A program made the position numbers and the translations under genes. A DNA stretch of 64,000 nt from Hedera helix (Eukaryota; Streptophyta; Magnoliopsida; Apiales; Araliaceae): NCBI GenBank assembly GCA_947179155.2, contig OX359264.1, positions 3,034,001-3,098,000 of the forward strand, read 5' to 3'. Below the pieces are notes generated by a model. It saw only the letters and a list, made by a program, of their open reading frames with translations, ran no database searches and was not told the DNA's origin. Shown in pieces: positions 13,576 to 25,934 of the stretch; position 1 is the first letter of the stretch; each line of letters begins with the position of its first letter.

Positions 13576-15268
13576 CTTCTCTCAAAATTACCTTTTACAT
13601 AATATTGAAAATAAAAAATAACACCGTTTCCAATATTAAGAGTCATTTTGTCTTTTTGAAGTTGACTAATATTTTCAAGTTCATAATTGATATGAATTCA
13701 TTTAATTTTAGCCAACACAATTATGAATACTTTAAACTATCTAAAAAGTACACCGCTAATTACAAGATCTATTGTTTACCAAACATAAATAAATCACGTT
13801 AATTTTGAAATGATTGACTTTAAAAGTTCACAGTAACAATTTCCAAGTCTTCATTTCTTTATGAATATAGAAAGACATGATGGCCCAATTAAAAGAAAAA
13901 AATAAAAAAGAAATGACGTGTTTATATGGGAATCTCAAATACCGAGGTGTAATAATTATTAAAATGGTGGTAATTTTTGATTGTTTTATGTCAGGTGTAG
14001 AAAGAAATTTATTACTAGCAAGACTTGCCTATATATATTTTTTTCTATGTAGATAAATGAAGGGAAAATCCCAAAAGACCGCGTTGTGCTTAGGATGCTA
14101 GCGGAAGAATTGATGCAATGGCCAAATTTAGAGGTACCATTTTGATTTTGTGCAGAACAATAATTATAAAAGCAAAAATTTATGTTTATTGTTATTGTTA
14201 ACTAATAAACATGAAACTTTTTAAAAAACAGTTCTTGTGTATGTTGAGAGTTTGATGGTTTCATCATTTTGGTCATGACTGAGAGTAAGCACCCATTTCT
14301 TTTATAAATAATTTGGGGTTCGGACTCTTTTTTTGTAATTTTTTTTGTTGTTGTGCGAATGAGACTCTTTTTATAGAACAGAGGGCGTTTATTCCAATAT
14401 ACTTTTTTCTGTACATTATTGTTTAACATTTATAGTGAAATTTAAATATAAAATATATAAGCCTTGTATGTAAATATGTCAACCCTAAGTCTTATACTCC
14501 GTGCTACGAACATGATTTCCAATCACTTCTAAACAGTCTAGTAATCTTTTCATTGAACTATCGACTCTCATAACGGTATTGGTTTCCTCACAGAAATTTG
14601 TGGTCCCACCATGTTGTGTTACTTAACAGGTTGAAGTAAAAAAGAAAGGACCTCGCAAATCCCTCTATGCAAAAGCCACAGACACGGGGGTAGATCCTGA
14701 AGTGGCTGCTAAGAGACTTAACATCGACTGGGATTCAGCTGCTGAGATTGATGATGCCAATATTAGTGATGAACCTGATGTGCCTTCAGTTTTGGTCAGT
14801 TTCCTCTAGAATATCTATGTGCTTATATGTACTTAATTTTTTATTAACCAAATTTACTCCTACATAATAATGACTGTCAGTGTGTTGCAAAGGCACTGCT
14901 TTTATTTGGTTTAAAAAGCAACTTATAACAAATAATAAAATGTCAAACTTGTGTACTGTTCTTTGATTTGCTGTCTTGTGCAATCTATTTAAATTTATTG
15001 AAATAATGTTTTTCCCCAAACACATTACAAATTAAAGACGCATTTAAGATGACTACAGTTAATTAGATTCACAGCATTAACAGCATAAAAGATCCACATA
15101 TTAAATCAGGGAAATTAGTACTTTAATGATTTGACTATAGTTTGGAGGTTTTGACTGTGAGAACCTACTCTCTTGCAGGGATTTGGAGCATTGTACTTAG
15201 TCTCGGCATTTCCAATCATAATTGGTATATCTGTAGTGTTAATTCTGTTCTACAATTCTCTCCAGTAA
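10451..15268 (+). CDS. Y3IP1: YCF3-interacting protein 1, chloroplastic (photosystem I assembly factor)
   Basis: Six exons: 10451-10750, 10880-10924, 11308-11421, 14053-14133, 14630-14794 and 15179-15268, all with GT-AG introns and closing phases, encode 264 residues. The nuclear-encoded family works in the thylakoid with Ycf3 to assemble photosystem I. Residues 1 to about 55 are a Ser/Thr/Arg-rich transit peptide with an HHHH tract and a run of arginines. The mature part carries the family blocks RRRLLGIDDVDAPTRDELAD, AEELMQWPNLEVEVKKKG and SLYAKATDTGVDPEVAAKRL. A C-terminal membrane segment (GALYLVSAFPIIIGISVVLI) precedes a FYNSLQ end. From memory the Arabidopsis protein is about 280 residues, so this one is full length. 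Intron 3 (2.6 kb) holds two nested transposons and a TA microsatellite. The first ATG is used and matches the transit-peptide layout. The last exon encodes the most conserved part, so identification is firm. Confidence 0.95.
12346..13202. mobile_element. PIF/Harbinger-type non-autonomous element in Y3IP1 intron 3
   Basis: The terminal inverted repeats are GGTGGTGTTTGATA at the left and TCAAACACCACC at the right. The 3-bp flanks are TTA at 12343-12345 and TTA at 13203-13205, the usual Harbinger target duplication. There is no transposase. It shares the subterminal AAGATCTGAATA motif with the element at 51,876. A Stowaway-like element lies inside it. Confidence 0.82.
12752..13000. mobile_element. 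Stowaway-like MITE nested in the Harbinger-type element
   Basis: The ends CTTCCTCTTTTTCAAAATAT and (on the opposite strand) CTCCCTCCATTTCAAATTTT form an inverted repeat of roughly 45 bases, flanked by TA on both sides. The length of about 250 bases and the CTCCCTCC-type end fit Tc1/mariner-derived Stowaway MITEs. A diverged relative lies nearby at about 13,570-13,850 and another at 25,935-26,193. Confidence 0.72.
13520..13571. repeat. (TA)n microsatellite in Y3IP1 intron 3
   Basis: An uninterrupted TA dinucleotide run of about 50 bases in the third intron of Y3IP1. It gives a spurious poly-Tyr/Ile frame on both strands. Confidence 0.95.
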
Positions 15269-16011
15269 AACTTATGTATTGGATGTATATTCTGTATTCT
15301 TTGAGTGCAAAAGTTGAAAAACTAAAAGGGCCTTAATTCACATGATTTTGTGTATTGTAATGAGAGCATATTAAGAAAATTGCTTTGTGTTGCATTCAGA
15401 ACTCAGTCCAACTTCCAGCTTTTTAGTGGATTTTCCCTTACTCTTTTGTGGATGATAGTTCGAATATGCTGTCAGTACTTTTTACTGGATGTATCATGTG
15501 GGTTACTTTCGTAGTTTCATTCAACAGTTTCTTGCATGTCCCAAGACATGGCAACTTCTGTATAGTTCCACTTCAGTGACACGATGGTACATTTGTCGGG
15601 GAACATATAATAATAAGATCATGTAAATGCAAGCACGACAATCCCTTTACTATTTTATCATATCGTAGCATTGTTAATGTAAGGAAAAACTAGTTTAGGC
15701 AGATACTTGTTTAGCTTGCTCACTCAATGACTTCCCCTTGTTTAGCTTATAGTGTTAACTTATCTCTTTTTATTCCCCGAGGCACAATTTCAGAAGAAAA
15801 GAAAGAAAAGTCAACTCAATTAGAATATTCTGTCAATGAAAATTAGCAGATGTCCTTTTAAGGGGGCTGGAGGAGACTTCTGTATCATTCTCAGTTTATA
15901 ATAATTGTGGTCCTTCGTTTTATTTTATGGAACAAGAAGTGGACATGGAAATCACTACTGAGATGATGGGATCCACGTTCTAGCTTGGTCCTGCGGTGTA
16001 TCCTTCCTCTT

Positions 16012-16018
16012 TATAAAA
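16012..16018 (+). promoter_or_regulatory. Likely TATA box of the 16,066 gene
   Basis: TATAAAA lies 54 bases before the ATG, in TTCCTCTTTATAAAACC. A transcription start about 30 bases downstream would leave a 5' leader of around 20-25 bases ending in GCCATGG, a strong plant start context. Confidence 0.55.
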
Positions 16019-16065
16019 CCTTCGACCCCTCATCTAATCATTGGGGCTTTCATCCTTAAAACGCC

Positions 16066-17151
16066 ATGGTTTTTCCTCCTTCAGACGAGTTTCTTTACTC
16101 AGAGTACCCAGTTGCAGATGAAGCCTACAACCAACTGGCAGACGTCTTAACAAATGTCAAAAATTTAAAGGATTCGGAGTTGAACATGGAGAGTTTGCAG
16201 AAAGAAAAGCAAATTTCAGTGGATCCAATTTCTATGAAAGAATCCGGGAAGCCTAGTTTAGCAATGTTACCTGTCCCTGCATCTGGGTCTCCAAACCAAT
16301 ACGGTATGCCTCCTGTGACTTTACCACCTGGAAAATCCAGGTTCTTGAGCTATAGCCTTCCTGGCTCCGCTGCCTCATCGCCTCGATTTAGCTCAGCATT
16401 GCCAAAGAAGAATTCCAAGAATCAAGTAACCAATCCTCTAGCTCATCAACACTCTGTAGCGCTTTCTCGTCTTACTCAGCTGCGAGAAAATCACTTGCGG
16501 ATGAGCAAATCTTGTGGAGAAGGGAGAGCTTCTGCACCAAACGATGAATTTGATCTTTGGTTGACTAAAGCCAACAGCAGTCGTGACAGCAGCTCTTTCA
16601 AATCTGAAACAAGAGTCGTTGCACAACAAAAGGGCAGGCAGGAAATGCTGGATTCTAGTGATGACAATTTCAAATGCGGTGCTATGTGTTTGTTCCTGCC
16701 AGGCTTCGGAAAGGGAAAACCAGTGAAAGCAGCAAGAAAGGAGGAACAACCACCACCCGAAAAGCCTCATGTCATCTCGAGGACAGTTTCACTGGAAAAG
16801 TTTGAATGCGGGTCTTGGACTTCATCTGCGTTTATATATGATAATGAAGATGGTGGCGGTTCGTCTAACCTTTTCTATGATCTGCCATTGGAGCTGATCC
16901 AAAGTAGTGCCAACGATGCTGATTCTCCCGTGAAGGCAGCTTTTGTGTTTGAAAAGGATCGAAAAGGAGTTCTGAAAAACAGAACACCAAGAGGAATAGA
17001 CAGGAAATCCTATGAATCATCTCGCCATGTTCGTTTTTCCACTTCATCCCCTACACCCCTAACCTCACCATCTCCATCTCCCTGCATTACTCCTCGCTTG
17101 CGAAAGGCAAGGGAGGACTTCAATGCCTTTATAGAAGCGCAGAGTGCGTAA
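16066..17151 (+). CDS. Plant-specific Ser-rich protein of unknown function
   Basis: One uninterrupted frame encodes 361 residues. It starts at an ATG in a strong context (GCCATGG) shortly after a TATA box, so no upstream exon is needed, although TCCTTCAG just after the ATG could act as a splice acceptor in another transcript. The protein is hydrophilic and rich in Ser, Pro and Lys, without signal peptide or membrane segment. The best conserved-looking blocks are CGAMCLFLPGFGKGKPV (about residues 205-221), RTVSLEKFECGSW (about 246-258), the DLPLELI segment, and a basic C-terminal tail (HVRFSTSSPTPLTSPSPSPC then TPRLRKAREDFNAFIEAQ). I recognise this as a conserved plant family, with Arabidopsis relatives annotated only as hypothetical or Ser-rich, but assign no function. 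Many Ser-Pro sites suggest phosphorylation; that is inference. Confidence 0.85.
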   Translation: MVFPPSDEFLYSEYPVADEAYNQLADVLTNVKNLKDSELNMESLQKEKQISVDPISMKESGKPSLAMLPVPASGSPNQYGMPPVTLPPGKSRFLSYSLPGSAASSPRFSSALPKKNSKNQVTNPLAHQHSVALSRLTQLRENHLRMSKSCGEGRASAPNDEFDLWLTKANSSRDSSSFKSETRVVAQQKGRQEMLDSSDDNFKCGAMCLFLPGFGKGKPVKAARKEEQPPPEKPHVISRTVSLEKFECGSWTSSAFIYDNEDGGGSSNLFYDLPLELIQSSANDADSPVKAAFVFEKDRKGVLKNRTPRGIDRKSYESSRHVRFSTSSPTPLTSPSPSPCITPRLRKAREDFNAFIEAQSA

Positions 17152-17314
17152 AAATGCATCATTTTTGTTTGAAAAAGACTTCTGTTGAGTTGATTTGAGT
17201 TGCATATGTTGTTTTGGTTCTGCATTGGTGAAGAATGCGTGACCTTGTTTTTCTTGAAGATAAATATGCCAACAGCATTCAGCGAACCTTGCACCCAAAA
17301 TTTGAGAAGCTTTA

Positions 17315-17698
17315 GGGGCTGTTTGATTAGCACTTAATAGAGCTGAATAGTTGAATCAGTCAGCCATTTAGTGTGTTTGTTTTGAACTGAATGGTTGAAT
17401 CAGTCAGTTTTTTGGGCTAAATGTGTAAGTGTAATTTTTTTAGCTGAATGAACAAGTCACAGTTGGATGAAGTAAAAAATAAAAAATATTAACTATTATA
17501 TTAAATAATATTAAATAAATTTACAACTTTGAGTTTTTTCAGAGGAGTAAAATAGTAAAAATATGTTATTCAGATGTTTCAGACATGCTACTTATTAAAC
17601 AATTTTTTTTATTCAGTATTCAGAAATTTATTTCATTCAACTCATTCAAATTACTTAAATATTTAAAACTATTTCATTTAATTTTTATCAAACGTCCC
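17315..17698. mobile_element. Harbinger-like MITE
   Basis: The left end GGGGCTGTTTGAT and the right end ATCAAACGTCCC (reverse GGGACGTTTGAT) are imperfect terminal inverted repeats. Internal motifs TGAATCAGTCAG and TTCAGATGTTTCAG resemble those in the element at 51,876. The flanking trinucleotides TTA and AAG do not match, so the target duplication is lost or the ends are slightly misplaced. Confidence 0.5.
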
Positions 17699-18104
17699 AA
17701 GTCTTTCTCCTCCCTTTTATGTTCTTCCGTCTTTTTGGGCATGTAAAAACAGGCTATGAGAAATGTGGATGGCATATAATAGAAGTAAAATTATTAATAT
17801 CAGCATTTTTAGCCATATAGCAAGAGAAGCTGCGTCTTCCGGGGCGCGTAGACATGTACACAAATTACCCATGTATCTGGAACAAAAATCGTAATATATT
17901 ATTACTATTAAACTAAGCTTTGCTATATTTAAAAATAAATGAAAGAAAAATATATTTTAAAATTTTGCATATTTTATAAATGGAATTTTTTTTTTGGGAA
18001 GAGACTAATTATTATTAGTATATTGGACTAAAGTGCTACTATTATTGTCGGGCGTATCCACTGGCATATTTAGCAGACTAGACTATCCACTAGTATTATA
18101 TACA

Positions 18105-18815
18105 TAGAGTTGATTGGGAGTTTGGTTGGTTTGGTCGATTTTATATTTAAAAAAATAATTAAATTATTTACGGTAATTATAAAAAGTTAAAAATTAAAAT
18201 TATTTAAAATTTTTATTCCGTAATCGATCATCGGTTTATTCAGTTATCAGTTAAATCGATCGATTTTAGTAATTTAAATCAAGAACAAATGAACAATTAA
18301 ATATAAAATTAAATTATTAATCATTAAATAACCAAACACAATATAATATACTAGAGAGTTCTATTTCTCAAATTTTGACAAATGCTTGTAGTCATTATAA
18401 ATAATACTTTAAACTTTTTTTCTCAAAATAACTTAAGACCAAAATACTAATAAAGAACTAAAAAGTAGATTAAGCATACATAAATAATAAGTATACATTA
18501 AGTCTAAATTTTCTAATATGGTAAATAAAATATTATATCATATGCTAAAAAAATTTAAGTATTATTGTATATAATTAAAAGTATATTCTATAAATAATTA
18601 TATTTATAAATATAAATATATTTTTAACTTTATATATCCGGTCGGTTTGGTCGTTTTCGGCTTTCTCATAAATTCAAACCAGAACCGACCGACTAAACTC
18701 CAGTTTTCTTTATTTTGTAATTATCGACTTGTTGGTTTTCTAGTTTTCGATTTAGTTTATTGTATGTTTGGCTCGGTTCAAATAATTTTTTAATTTTGAT
18801 CGATTACTTATTCAC
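18105..18815. mobile_element. Possible hAT-like non-autonomous element
   Basis: The left end begins TAGAGTTGATTGGGAG and the right end is ATTCACCTCTA (reverse TAGAGGTGAAT). Subterminal TTTGGTTGGTTTGGTCGATT and its reverse complement near the far end give a diffuse inverted repeat. I could not find a matching 8-bp duplication, so family and borders are tentative. Confidence 0.35.
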
Positions 18816-20658
18816 CTCTAGAGCTAATTAAAAAAAGTTGTGAATATTCTTTGGAAAACGCAATTGAAGCATGAAAATATTTTGACTAAAACACATAAAA
18901 CAAACGGAATAAAAACTTCAAAAAAATAATTTTCAAGAGATATTTGGGCATTTTGTCTACCCTCAAATTTGGGCACCAATGAAATTAAGTATATATTGCA
19001 TTTTGCACTGTGTCTCAAAGAACAAACTACTCCACCTTTTATGTTTCAAGCTTTATAAAGTATCACGAGGAGTAAAATATATTTTAAAATTAAAGATATA
19101 TTTATAAAACGATAATTTTTAAAGATATTTTATATTTTTAAATATAACCTTAATATTAAATAATAATTCAACTATTGTGGTTTAATATTGAAAATGATAA
19201 AAACAAATAATATCAAATTAAAAATATTATATATTATTTTATAATTCTAAAATAAAAATATATTTTTAATTTTTAAATAAATTAAAAAATATATTTTTAA
19301 TTTTAAAACAGACGAAATAATAATTATTTTACACCAAAACTAAGCTATGAAATTAATGATGAATCCTACCAAATTCCAACTGGAACTCTAATAATACTAC
19401 TCACATTATAAAACAAAGAAACTAAAATATTTCTCCATCACCGAAAATCACACCACATGCGAAAAAAAGGCCCACACGAATACTTTATCACTTGTTAGGA
19501 ATTTTGGACCATCTACCTTTTTTTTTTTCATATATATTAATAGTATATATTCTCCGTTCTTACTTCCGATTATAGAAAGAGAAAATCTACAAGAAAGTCT
19601 AACCGTTAGTCCTACTAATATAAAATGAGACTCTTTTCATTTTAAATTTAGAGATATAATTTTATTTTTAAAATTAAATGACATATTAAATTTTAAAATT
19701 AGTATAACTTATAAAAATTTAAAATTAAATAAATTTTATGATTAATAATTTTTGTTATATATTATATAATTATAGTAATTGTATCAATTAAAATTAAATA
19801 AATTTATATCAATTTGAAGTTTAATATACAATTATTTAATCTCAAAAGTCAAATTATATCTCTTATTTTAAAACGGAGGGAGTAAAACATTATCAAATTT
19901 GCGATTATAATATCGTTATCTTATTACACTATTAAACTAACAATTTATTAATTTTACGGAGATATAAATATATTCTTGATATTCACAACTTATTTTTTTG
20001 GTAAATTAAACTCTTTTTATGAAAAAAAAATTACAAAAAAATCTAAGCTGTTTGATTGGAAATAAAGCCATATGGACATGGTTAAATGTACTGGTAGCAA
20101 GAACTTCGAAAGTGTCTTCTTGAAACCCCTTCACATTCTTTGCCTTGAAAGCCAAAAAAATGCATATGATTATCCTGTTGATTTATTTGCTGCTTTTGTT
20201 TATTTCCTCCCTCCACTTTCCTTTGGCTAAAGCCATGGCCGATGGGTTGGTTACAGTTAAAGAAAATATGAAGTTGCCTTCTGTCATCCACATGCCATGT
20301 TTGAGTTATTGACTATGTCCCCATGGCATGGGCCTTTTAACTTTCTTTGCTTTTCTATAAAACAAAAATACCCACCTTTTTTTTTTCTTTTTTAGAAGGT
20401 TAAAAATACCCACTTTGTTATCAATTATTCCATCACAATAGATATTTTTTTATTATATTCTTTTAATATATATATATAACGATACAATAAAATTTATCGT
20501 AAATAATTATCACTCATACCGTGACTGAAAATAATATTTATCTCTAAATTTATATTAAAAAAAATTAAAATTAAGTGAAATGTGTAAAGCGGAGCATCCA
20601 AATCAAAGACCAACAAATGATATAAAGTGAATGTACACAAAAGATGCCATCAGCCAAT

Positions 20659-20963
20659 TAGTGGTGTTCATCCGGTTTAAATCAGACCAAATCGGTGCCG
20701 AATTTATTCAAAAATCGATATCGATATCAGTACCGATTGAACCGGTATATCAAATCAGTTTATCGATTCGGTACCGATTTTTTACTAATAATAATAATTT
20801 TAAAAAAAATAAATATATCATAATCGGTACGATCCAGTATATACCGAACCACCAAAGTGCTAAACTAATACCGAACCGGTTCCTATTTGTACCGAATCGT
20901 CTGGTTCGAACCGATTCAATATATACAAAAAATCGATTAGACCAGTTTTTTTGAACACCCCTA
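20659..20963. mobile_element. hAT-type MITE, 305 bp
   Basis: The ends are TAGTGGTGTTCA and TGAACACCCCTA (reverse TAGGGGTGTTCA). The flanks 20651-20658 (CAGCCAAT) and 20964-20971 (CGGCCAAT) match at seven of eight bases, the expected 8-bp hAT duplication. The interior is full of ACCGAT/ATCGGT words in both orientations. The open frame running through it is not a gene. Confidence 0.82.
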
Positions 20964-20971
20964 CGGCCAAT

Positions 20972-21079
20972 TGCTGATTACAGCCACCCCTTATCACCGG
21001 ACAGACGTAGAATTATAAATGTAGTGGGGGCTGGTTAATACATGGAAAAATGAAGAAGAAAAAGAAAGGTATAAACCTG
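20972..21079. other. Short spacer downstream of GALS1
   Basis: About 100 bases between the hAT MITE and the GALS1 stop codon. It is likely 3' untranslated sequence of GALS1 (minus strand), so the MITE sits just beyond or within the 3' end of that transcript. Confidence 0.4.
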
Positions 21080-23565
21080 TCATTGACGCGTTCTTTGTAA
21101 CCTAGTCCCAATCATTTTGAGTTCAAACATCTTGACAGCTTCAGCATCATCTCTCATTGTCGTGTCCATAGAATACGGGGTTCCTTCAAACTTGAGATCT
21201 GTGGCATTGACCAGTTGCCAGCATGGCTCACGTCTCTCGGATACAGTTCCATGATAATGGTAGTACATTATACGCCCCCCGGTGTTATGCTTTGTCTTTC
21301 CTACCATATTTTGACTCATGTGAACTCCGGTTGCAAACACATTGCGTGGTTGCACTGCATATTTTCGATCCCTCCTAATTCCTCTCTTTGTATCCTTGTA
21401 CACTAGCTTCTCGAATCCCCATTTCCTACAATGTCAAACCCCATGAAGAACAATTTTAGATACAAAAATTGGATGCAGAAAATCATTCAGCCATTATTGA
21501 TTAGTTTAACCGTATTGTTAATTTTTTATTTGGTAATTGTCTACATAGTTTGACTCCATTCAACATAATATTATAGATCAGACAACTAGTCAGACTAATT
21601 GGGCAGCCAGTCAAGGGAAATACAATAATCAACTGCCATGGATCCTAAAATACATTTCTTCATTACATAATCAGAATGGTTGGAAAGAGATGGTACTTAA
21701 TATTTCTTAGGATACATGCATGCAGCTTGGCCAAAGAAAAGGATGCAGGACGATCACAACATGTACCAAACACAAATGCGAGTCATCTCAAATATACCAT
21801 TGAAGCATAACGTAGTCAATTTTCATTCGTACTTAAATTACAGGAGCCTTACCATGTGATTTCAGTTTTTTTCACTAGGCCTTACTAATTCAATAGAAAT
21901 TAAATCAAAATGCTTCCTGAATAACTAATATTTAAAGCAAGTTTTTAATATTGAGAAACAGACACTACCACTATAGATAGCTAAATTCAACCACGTCAAA
22001 ACTGTAGTTGATTCATATGGCATTCAGTCTTCAACACATTAAAATGTTCCTGGTTAACCTTATTATGCAATTTCTTCACCGAATCATTTTATGACGGAAT
22101 TCAACAATAGACAGTGCAAATTATTAACAAACTTAACCTATTTTGACAGATTTAATTACTAATCCACGCGCATTTTGAGTCCATTACACAAATACGCTCC
22201 TGGATTACTGGATACCCTATTCTGCATCAAATCAATACATTCATGTGCCATTATGCAAAACTTCCATTTTTAATGTGAATTCCACAATGGTCCATATAGT
22301 GTTAATTCTTAACCATCCAACCAATTCTGACAAATTGAATTACCAAAAACAATACCAAACAGTAAAAAAAATCCAACTTTAGACATGAGCTTAAAAGTTC
22401 AAGAATACCTGTAACTTTTGCCTCTATCTTCTGTAAGACAGAGCTTGTTAGACATGGGCCTCTGCTCAATAGTGAACTGGGTATATTCCGAAAGCAAATC
22501 AAGCGCCATTTTGATTGTACTGTTCTTAGGCACAAAAATGAACTCATCCACATCAAAGAAAAACATCCACTTAGCCATAAACTTGTATCTTTGCAAACAA
22601 TCATTCACCACAAGGAACTGATTATGGTAATACCCATCAAACCTTTCTTCCTCCCTAATATCCTGCAATGTCACATACCCCTTCTCCATCCATGGCTTCA
22701 AAACCTCCATAACCTCCGGGTGAACCCCACCAGCATCATGAATCACAAAATGGGATTTCTCCCCAAACATTCTTATGTGATAAGCCAGCCACTCCCTAAC
22801 TCTCTGCGGACTTAAATTCCCATAAAGGGAAGATCCACAATAGAGGTAATCATACTTAGGCGGGGCAGTGAAAATCAATGGGTTTAAACTTTCTGGAGCT
22901 TCATTAAGTGCAACAATGGTGTCAGTAAGGTTAAAATCGGTGCCACCGCCGCCGTTGGTGGTGGCGTGGAGGAGCAATTTCCCACCATTTTCGCCAACGG
23001 GGTGGGGGAATGTGCAATTAACGACTACGACGGTGTAGACACGGCCGTAGCCCCAATCGGGGAGGATTTTGTACCCCTCTGTGGTAATGGGTTCGCCGCC
23101 GGAGCTGTTATGGGGAACCCATTCGCATTGGTAAATGGGTTTACCGAAAACATGGAGGGGTTTTGAGGATAACCCGTTAATGGCAAAAGTATTGAGTCCG
23201 CCTCTGTAAGCGGACATCAGTACGAAGTTATAAGCTGCGGCACCGTATGGGTTGAAGGATCTCTTTATGATGCCGTTTGGGAGGATTTCATCGGACGGCG
23301 GCGCCGGTGGGGGAGGAGAGAGAAGAGGCGGTGGGGCGACGGCGATGTTAAGTGGCAACTCCGGCACATTATCGGAGGTGGTGGTGGAGATGCAGCGGCG
23401 GAGATCGGAGACGGAGAAGGAGAGACTGGAAGGGAGGAATTGGAAAATAGTGAGGAGGGAACAGATGAAGAGAAGAGCAGTGAGGACGAGTTTGAGCTCG
23501 GCTGCACAATTCCAGACCACCCCAATAAACATCTTCTTCTCTTTCTGATCTTTTTCTTTGCCCAT
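21080..23565 (-). CDS. GALS1: Galactan beta-1,4-galactosyltransferase (GALS1-like, GT92)
   Basis: Two exons, 23565-22409 and 21425-21080, encode 500 residues; the intron is 983 bases with a GT-AG border splitting an Arg codon. The enzyme adds beta-1,4-linked galactose to rhamnogalacturonan-I side chains in the Golgi. It is a type II membrane protein: the N-terminal segment ELKLVLTALLFICSLLTIFQ (about residues 22-42) is the anchor, followed by a Pro-rich stem. The lumenal domain has the GT92 blocks YNFVLMSAYRGGLNTFAI, YDYLYCGSSLYGNLSPQRVR and FDGYYHNQFLVVNDC, the DVD metal-binding motif in MAKWMFFFDVDEFIF, and KYAVQPRNVFATGVHMSQN in exon 2. The length agrees with Arabidopsis GALS1 (about 496). 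I chose the ATG at 23565 (MGKEKDQK) because it aligns with the family start; an in-frame ATG 84 bases upstream would add 28 unconserved residues. Confidence 0.95.
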
Positions 23566-23776
23566 TTCAGATACTTTTTTTACAACAAGGACAACATTCA
23601 GCGAAGTACAGGAGAACCAGAACAAATTCTTCTGCTCTTTTCCTCTCAACCCCTTCCCTTATGGGGAAGATGGGCTCTGTTTTTTCGCTTTTCTCTATCC
23701 TTTTAATGGATTTTTATGTGAATTGTGAATGGAATCCGAAGAGGTCCGTTATGTGTATAGTGAGAAACTGGAAAGG

Positions 23777-23787
23777 TTATATATATA
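23777..23787 (-). promoter_or_regulatory. Likely TATA box of GALS1
   Basis: On the minus strand the motif reads TATATATAA, about 210 bases before the GALS1 ATG. If used, the 5' leader would be roughly 180 bases and would contain the in-frame upstream ATG at 23649. Confidence 0.4.
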
Positions 23788-23929
23788 CATAATAGAGTAG
23801 CAGCACGGCCGGATGGAGAAAGAAGGTGAGCAATTTCCGACAATTATGGGAAAAATCAGCAATTTCTTACCTTGGTTTTAGGAGGAATCCCCTAATTGCA
23901 CGTCTCAAGTATAAATAATATTATTATAT

Positions 23930-24196
23930 TACTCTTTCGTTTTTATTTGTCTTTTTAGGGACAAATTTATTCTTTTTATGTGTTCTTCATAGATTTTAAA
24001 AAAATATTAATAATTTAATTTATCATATTATTTTTATATTAAATATTAATTTGTTTATTTAGCTTTCATCTTTTTCAATGAACTTTGCTGGGTAATATTG
24101 AAAATTTATATTTATTTTAAATAATCAAATAAAGTATTAATTATTTTTTTAATCCTTGTGTTTTATTCTAAAACATCAATTAAAAAAACGAATGGA
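23930..24196. mobile_element. Stowaway-like MITE
   Basis: The left end TACTCTTTCGTTTTTATTTG and the right end AAAAACGAATGGAGTAT are imperfect inverted repeats with a TA at each border. Size and end style fit a Stowaway element. It has no coding content. Confidence 0.5.
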
Positions 24197-24796
24197 GTAT
24201 TATGTGTAATGTTAAGAGTTTTAAATTTTTAATTTTAAATAAATCTCAATAATAGATAATATGACATTAAATATTTTAATTATACTCTATCTTGTATCTA
24301 ACCAAAGTAAATGTGGTAATTTCACAAATTCCTCTTCATGTGAATTGTAAATGGTCTCATATTAATACGAGAGTAAGATTATAAAAATATTAATTTTTAT
24401 TTGAAGAATTATAAATACCCTAAATAATAATGTGTTTCTCTTCCATATTTTAAATCAATTTTAGAAGAATAATGTTGAGATTTTATATTCAAATTAATTC
24501 TTTGAACAAAATATTAATTGCATTTCTTAATTATATATTTCTCCTAATATGTCAATTAAAAGGAACGGAAAGGGAAAGAGTGGTATATAATAAATATAAA
24601 GAGAATCAATATATATATATATATATATATAACGAATATAATTATAAAAAATTAGCGCTTTCAGAAAAGTAAAAAAACTTTTGTACTTGAATCAAACTTG
24701 TTAAAAAATTTGATTCTTAATTAGTCATATACTTTAATATATGCAATTTTTTAATTTTTAACACAAATAATATTATAAATTAATTTTAGGATCTTA

Positions 24797-25133
24797 GCGC
24801 ATCTCCAACAATGAATTCCTAGACTAAATATAGTCTAAGATTTAACTTTTCTTTCCAACATATAGACTAAATATAGTCTCGGACTATATTTGAAACCCTT
24901 AAAAGACTAAATCTAAGAACTAGATAGTTCATGAACTATAAATTTAATTATATTTAAGTAGGAGAGTAGAAGGATGATATGAGTTTTTTTGAATTTATTG
25001 ATTATTTTAAATTTTTTATATTATAATCCACAGGATAGTCCATCTACTGGAATGATTGAAGACTAAAAGACATTTACTGATGTTATATGGACTAAATATA
25101 ATCTATGAGATAATTCATCTGTTGAAGATACTC
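24797..25133. mobile_element. Small inverted-repeat element with ATCTCCAACA ends
   Basis: The left end GCGCATCTCCAACA pairs with the right end TGTTGAAGATACTC (reverse GAGTATCTTCAACA). Internal GACTAAATATAGTCT words, themselves palindromic, recur near both ends. The superfamily is not certain because I could not find a clear target duplication. Confidence 0.5.
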
Positions 25134-25934
25134 ATAGACCTAAGAAGATTCAGAGTAAAGGGTGGAAAACATGCAATATTAAACAAATAAAGAAATTTGG
25201 ATGAGATTTTTCAGCCTTACTCAAACGAGAGTTGTAAATACGGATTTTTAAACCATCTCAGCTGATTAATCAACAATTTGTTGTTAGGAAATTAGATGGT
25301 TCTAACAAGTGGACGGACTTGTCCTCAGGTAGATAGCATAATATATGGGTTTGTTTTCATGAAAAGAACATAACAGAACCAACCTGCAGCTTCCTTCCCA
25401 GCCTCTCATATTACACATGGGACCACATTCACACGTATTCGTTCATTGCATTTGGTTTGAATTCATACCATTTTTTAAGCGTTCTAATTTATCTTACTTT
25501 AAAGAGAAAAGTTTAAGTGAGGGAGAAAATAATTTAGAAAATTGATATTCTTACAATAGTTTTTAATATTTTTGTATGAAAAATATTGTTATAGGTCTAT
25601 AACGATAGTTTTGACTATCGTTATAAGTTTATAGCAATAATTTATATGTAAAAATATTAAAAAAATTTGTAAAAATATTATTTTCCATAATTTATTATTT
25701 TTAATCTTTATCACGCGTTACTGTTGTCTTTCAATCGTGTCTTTATAATCTGTTTAAAAAGTCAATAAGAACTAACTTTAAAAAGTCACTGAGAATCATA
25801 TATTTTTTCCTATTTTGTAGAACCATAAATTTTTTATTTTTGTGTTGAAAAAGGTGGGCCAATGTGCATGCAACACCCCCCCCCCCAACCAAAAAAAAAA
25901 AAAACCAATTAGGTTCTTGATTATTATATACTTT

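Larger units (their letters stand above)
17152..20640. other. Spacer with several degraded transposons, no genes
   Basis: AT-rich intergenic DNA. It holds a GGGGCTGTTTGAT-ended element (17315-17698), a GGTTTGGTCG-rich stretch (about 18,105-18,815) and Stowaway-style pieces ending ACGGAGGGAGTA near 19,875. Open frames here are short and unconserved. Confidence 0.6.

Noticed and set aside
20631..20954. 107-codon plus-strand frame near 20.8 kb
   Set aside because: It lies within the 305-bp hAT MITE with an 8-bp target duplication and is made of ACCGAT repeats.
23566..23649. Upstream in-frame ATG adding 28 residues to GALS1
   Set aside because: The added residues do not resemble the family, while MGKEKDQK at 23,565 aligns with the usual N terminus directly before the membrane anchor.
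23252..23706. Plus-strand open frames opposite GALS1 exon 1
   Set aside because: Antisense shadows of the GC-rich, Pro-rich stem region of GALS1.
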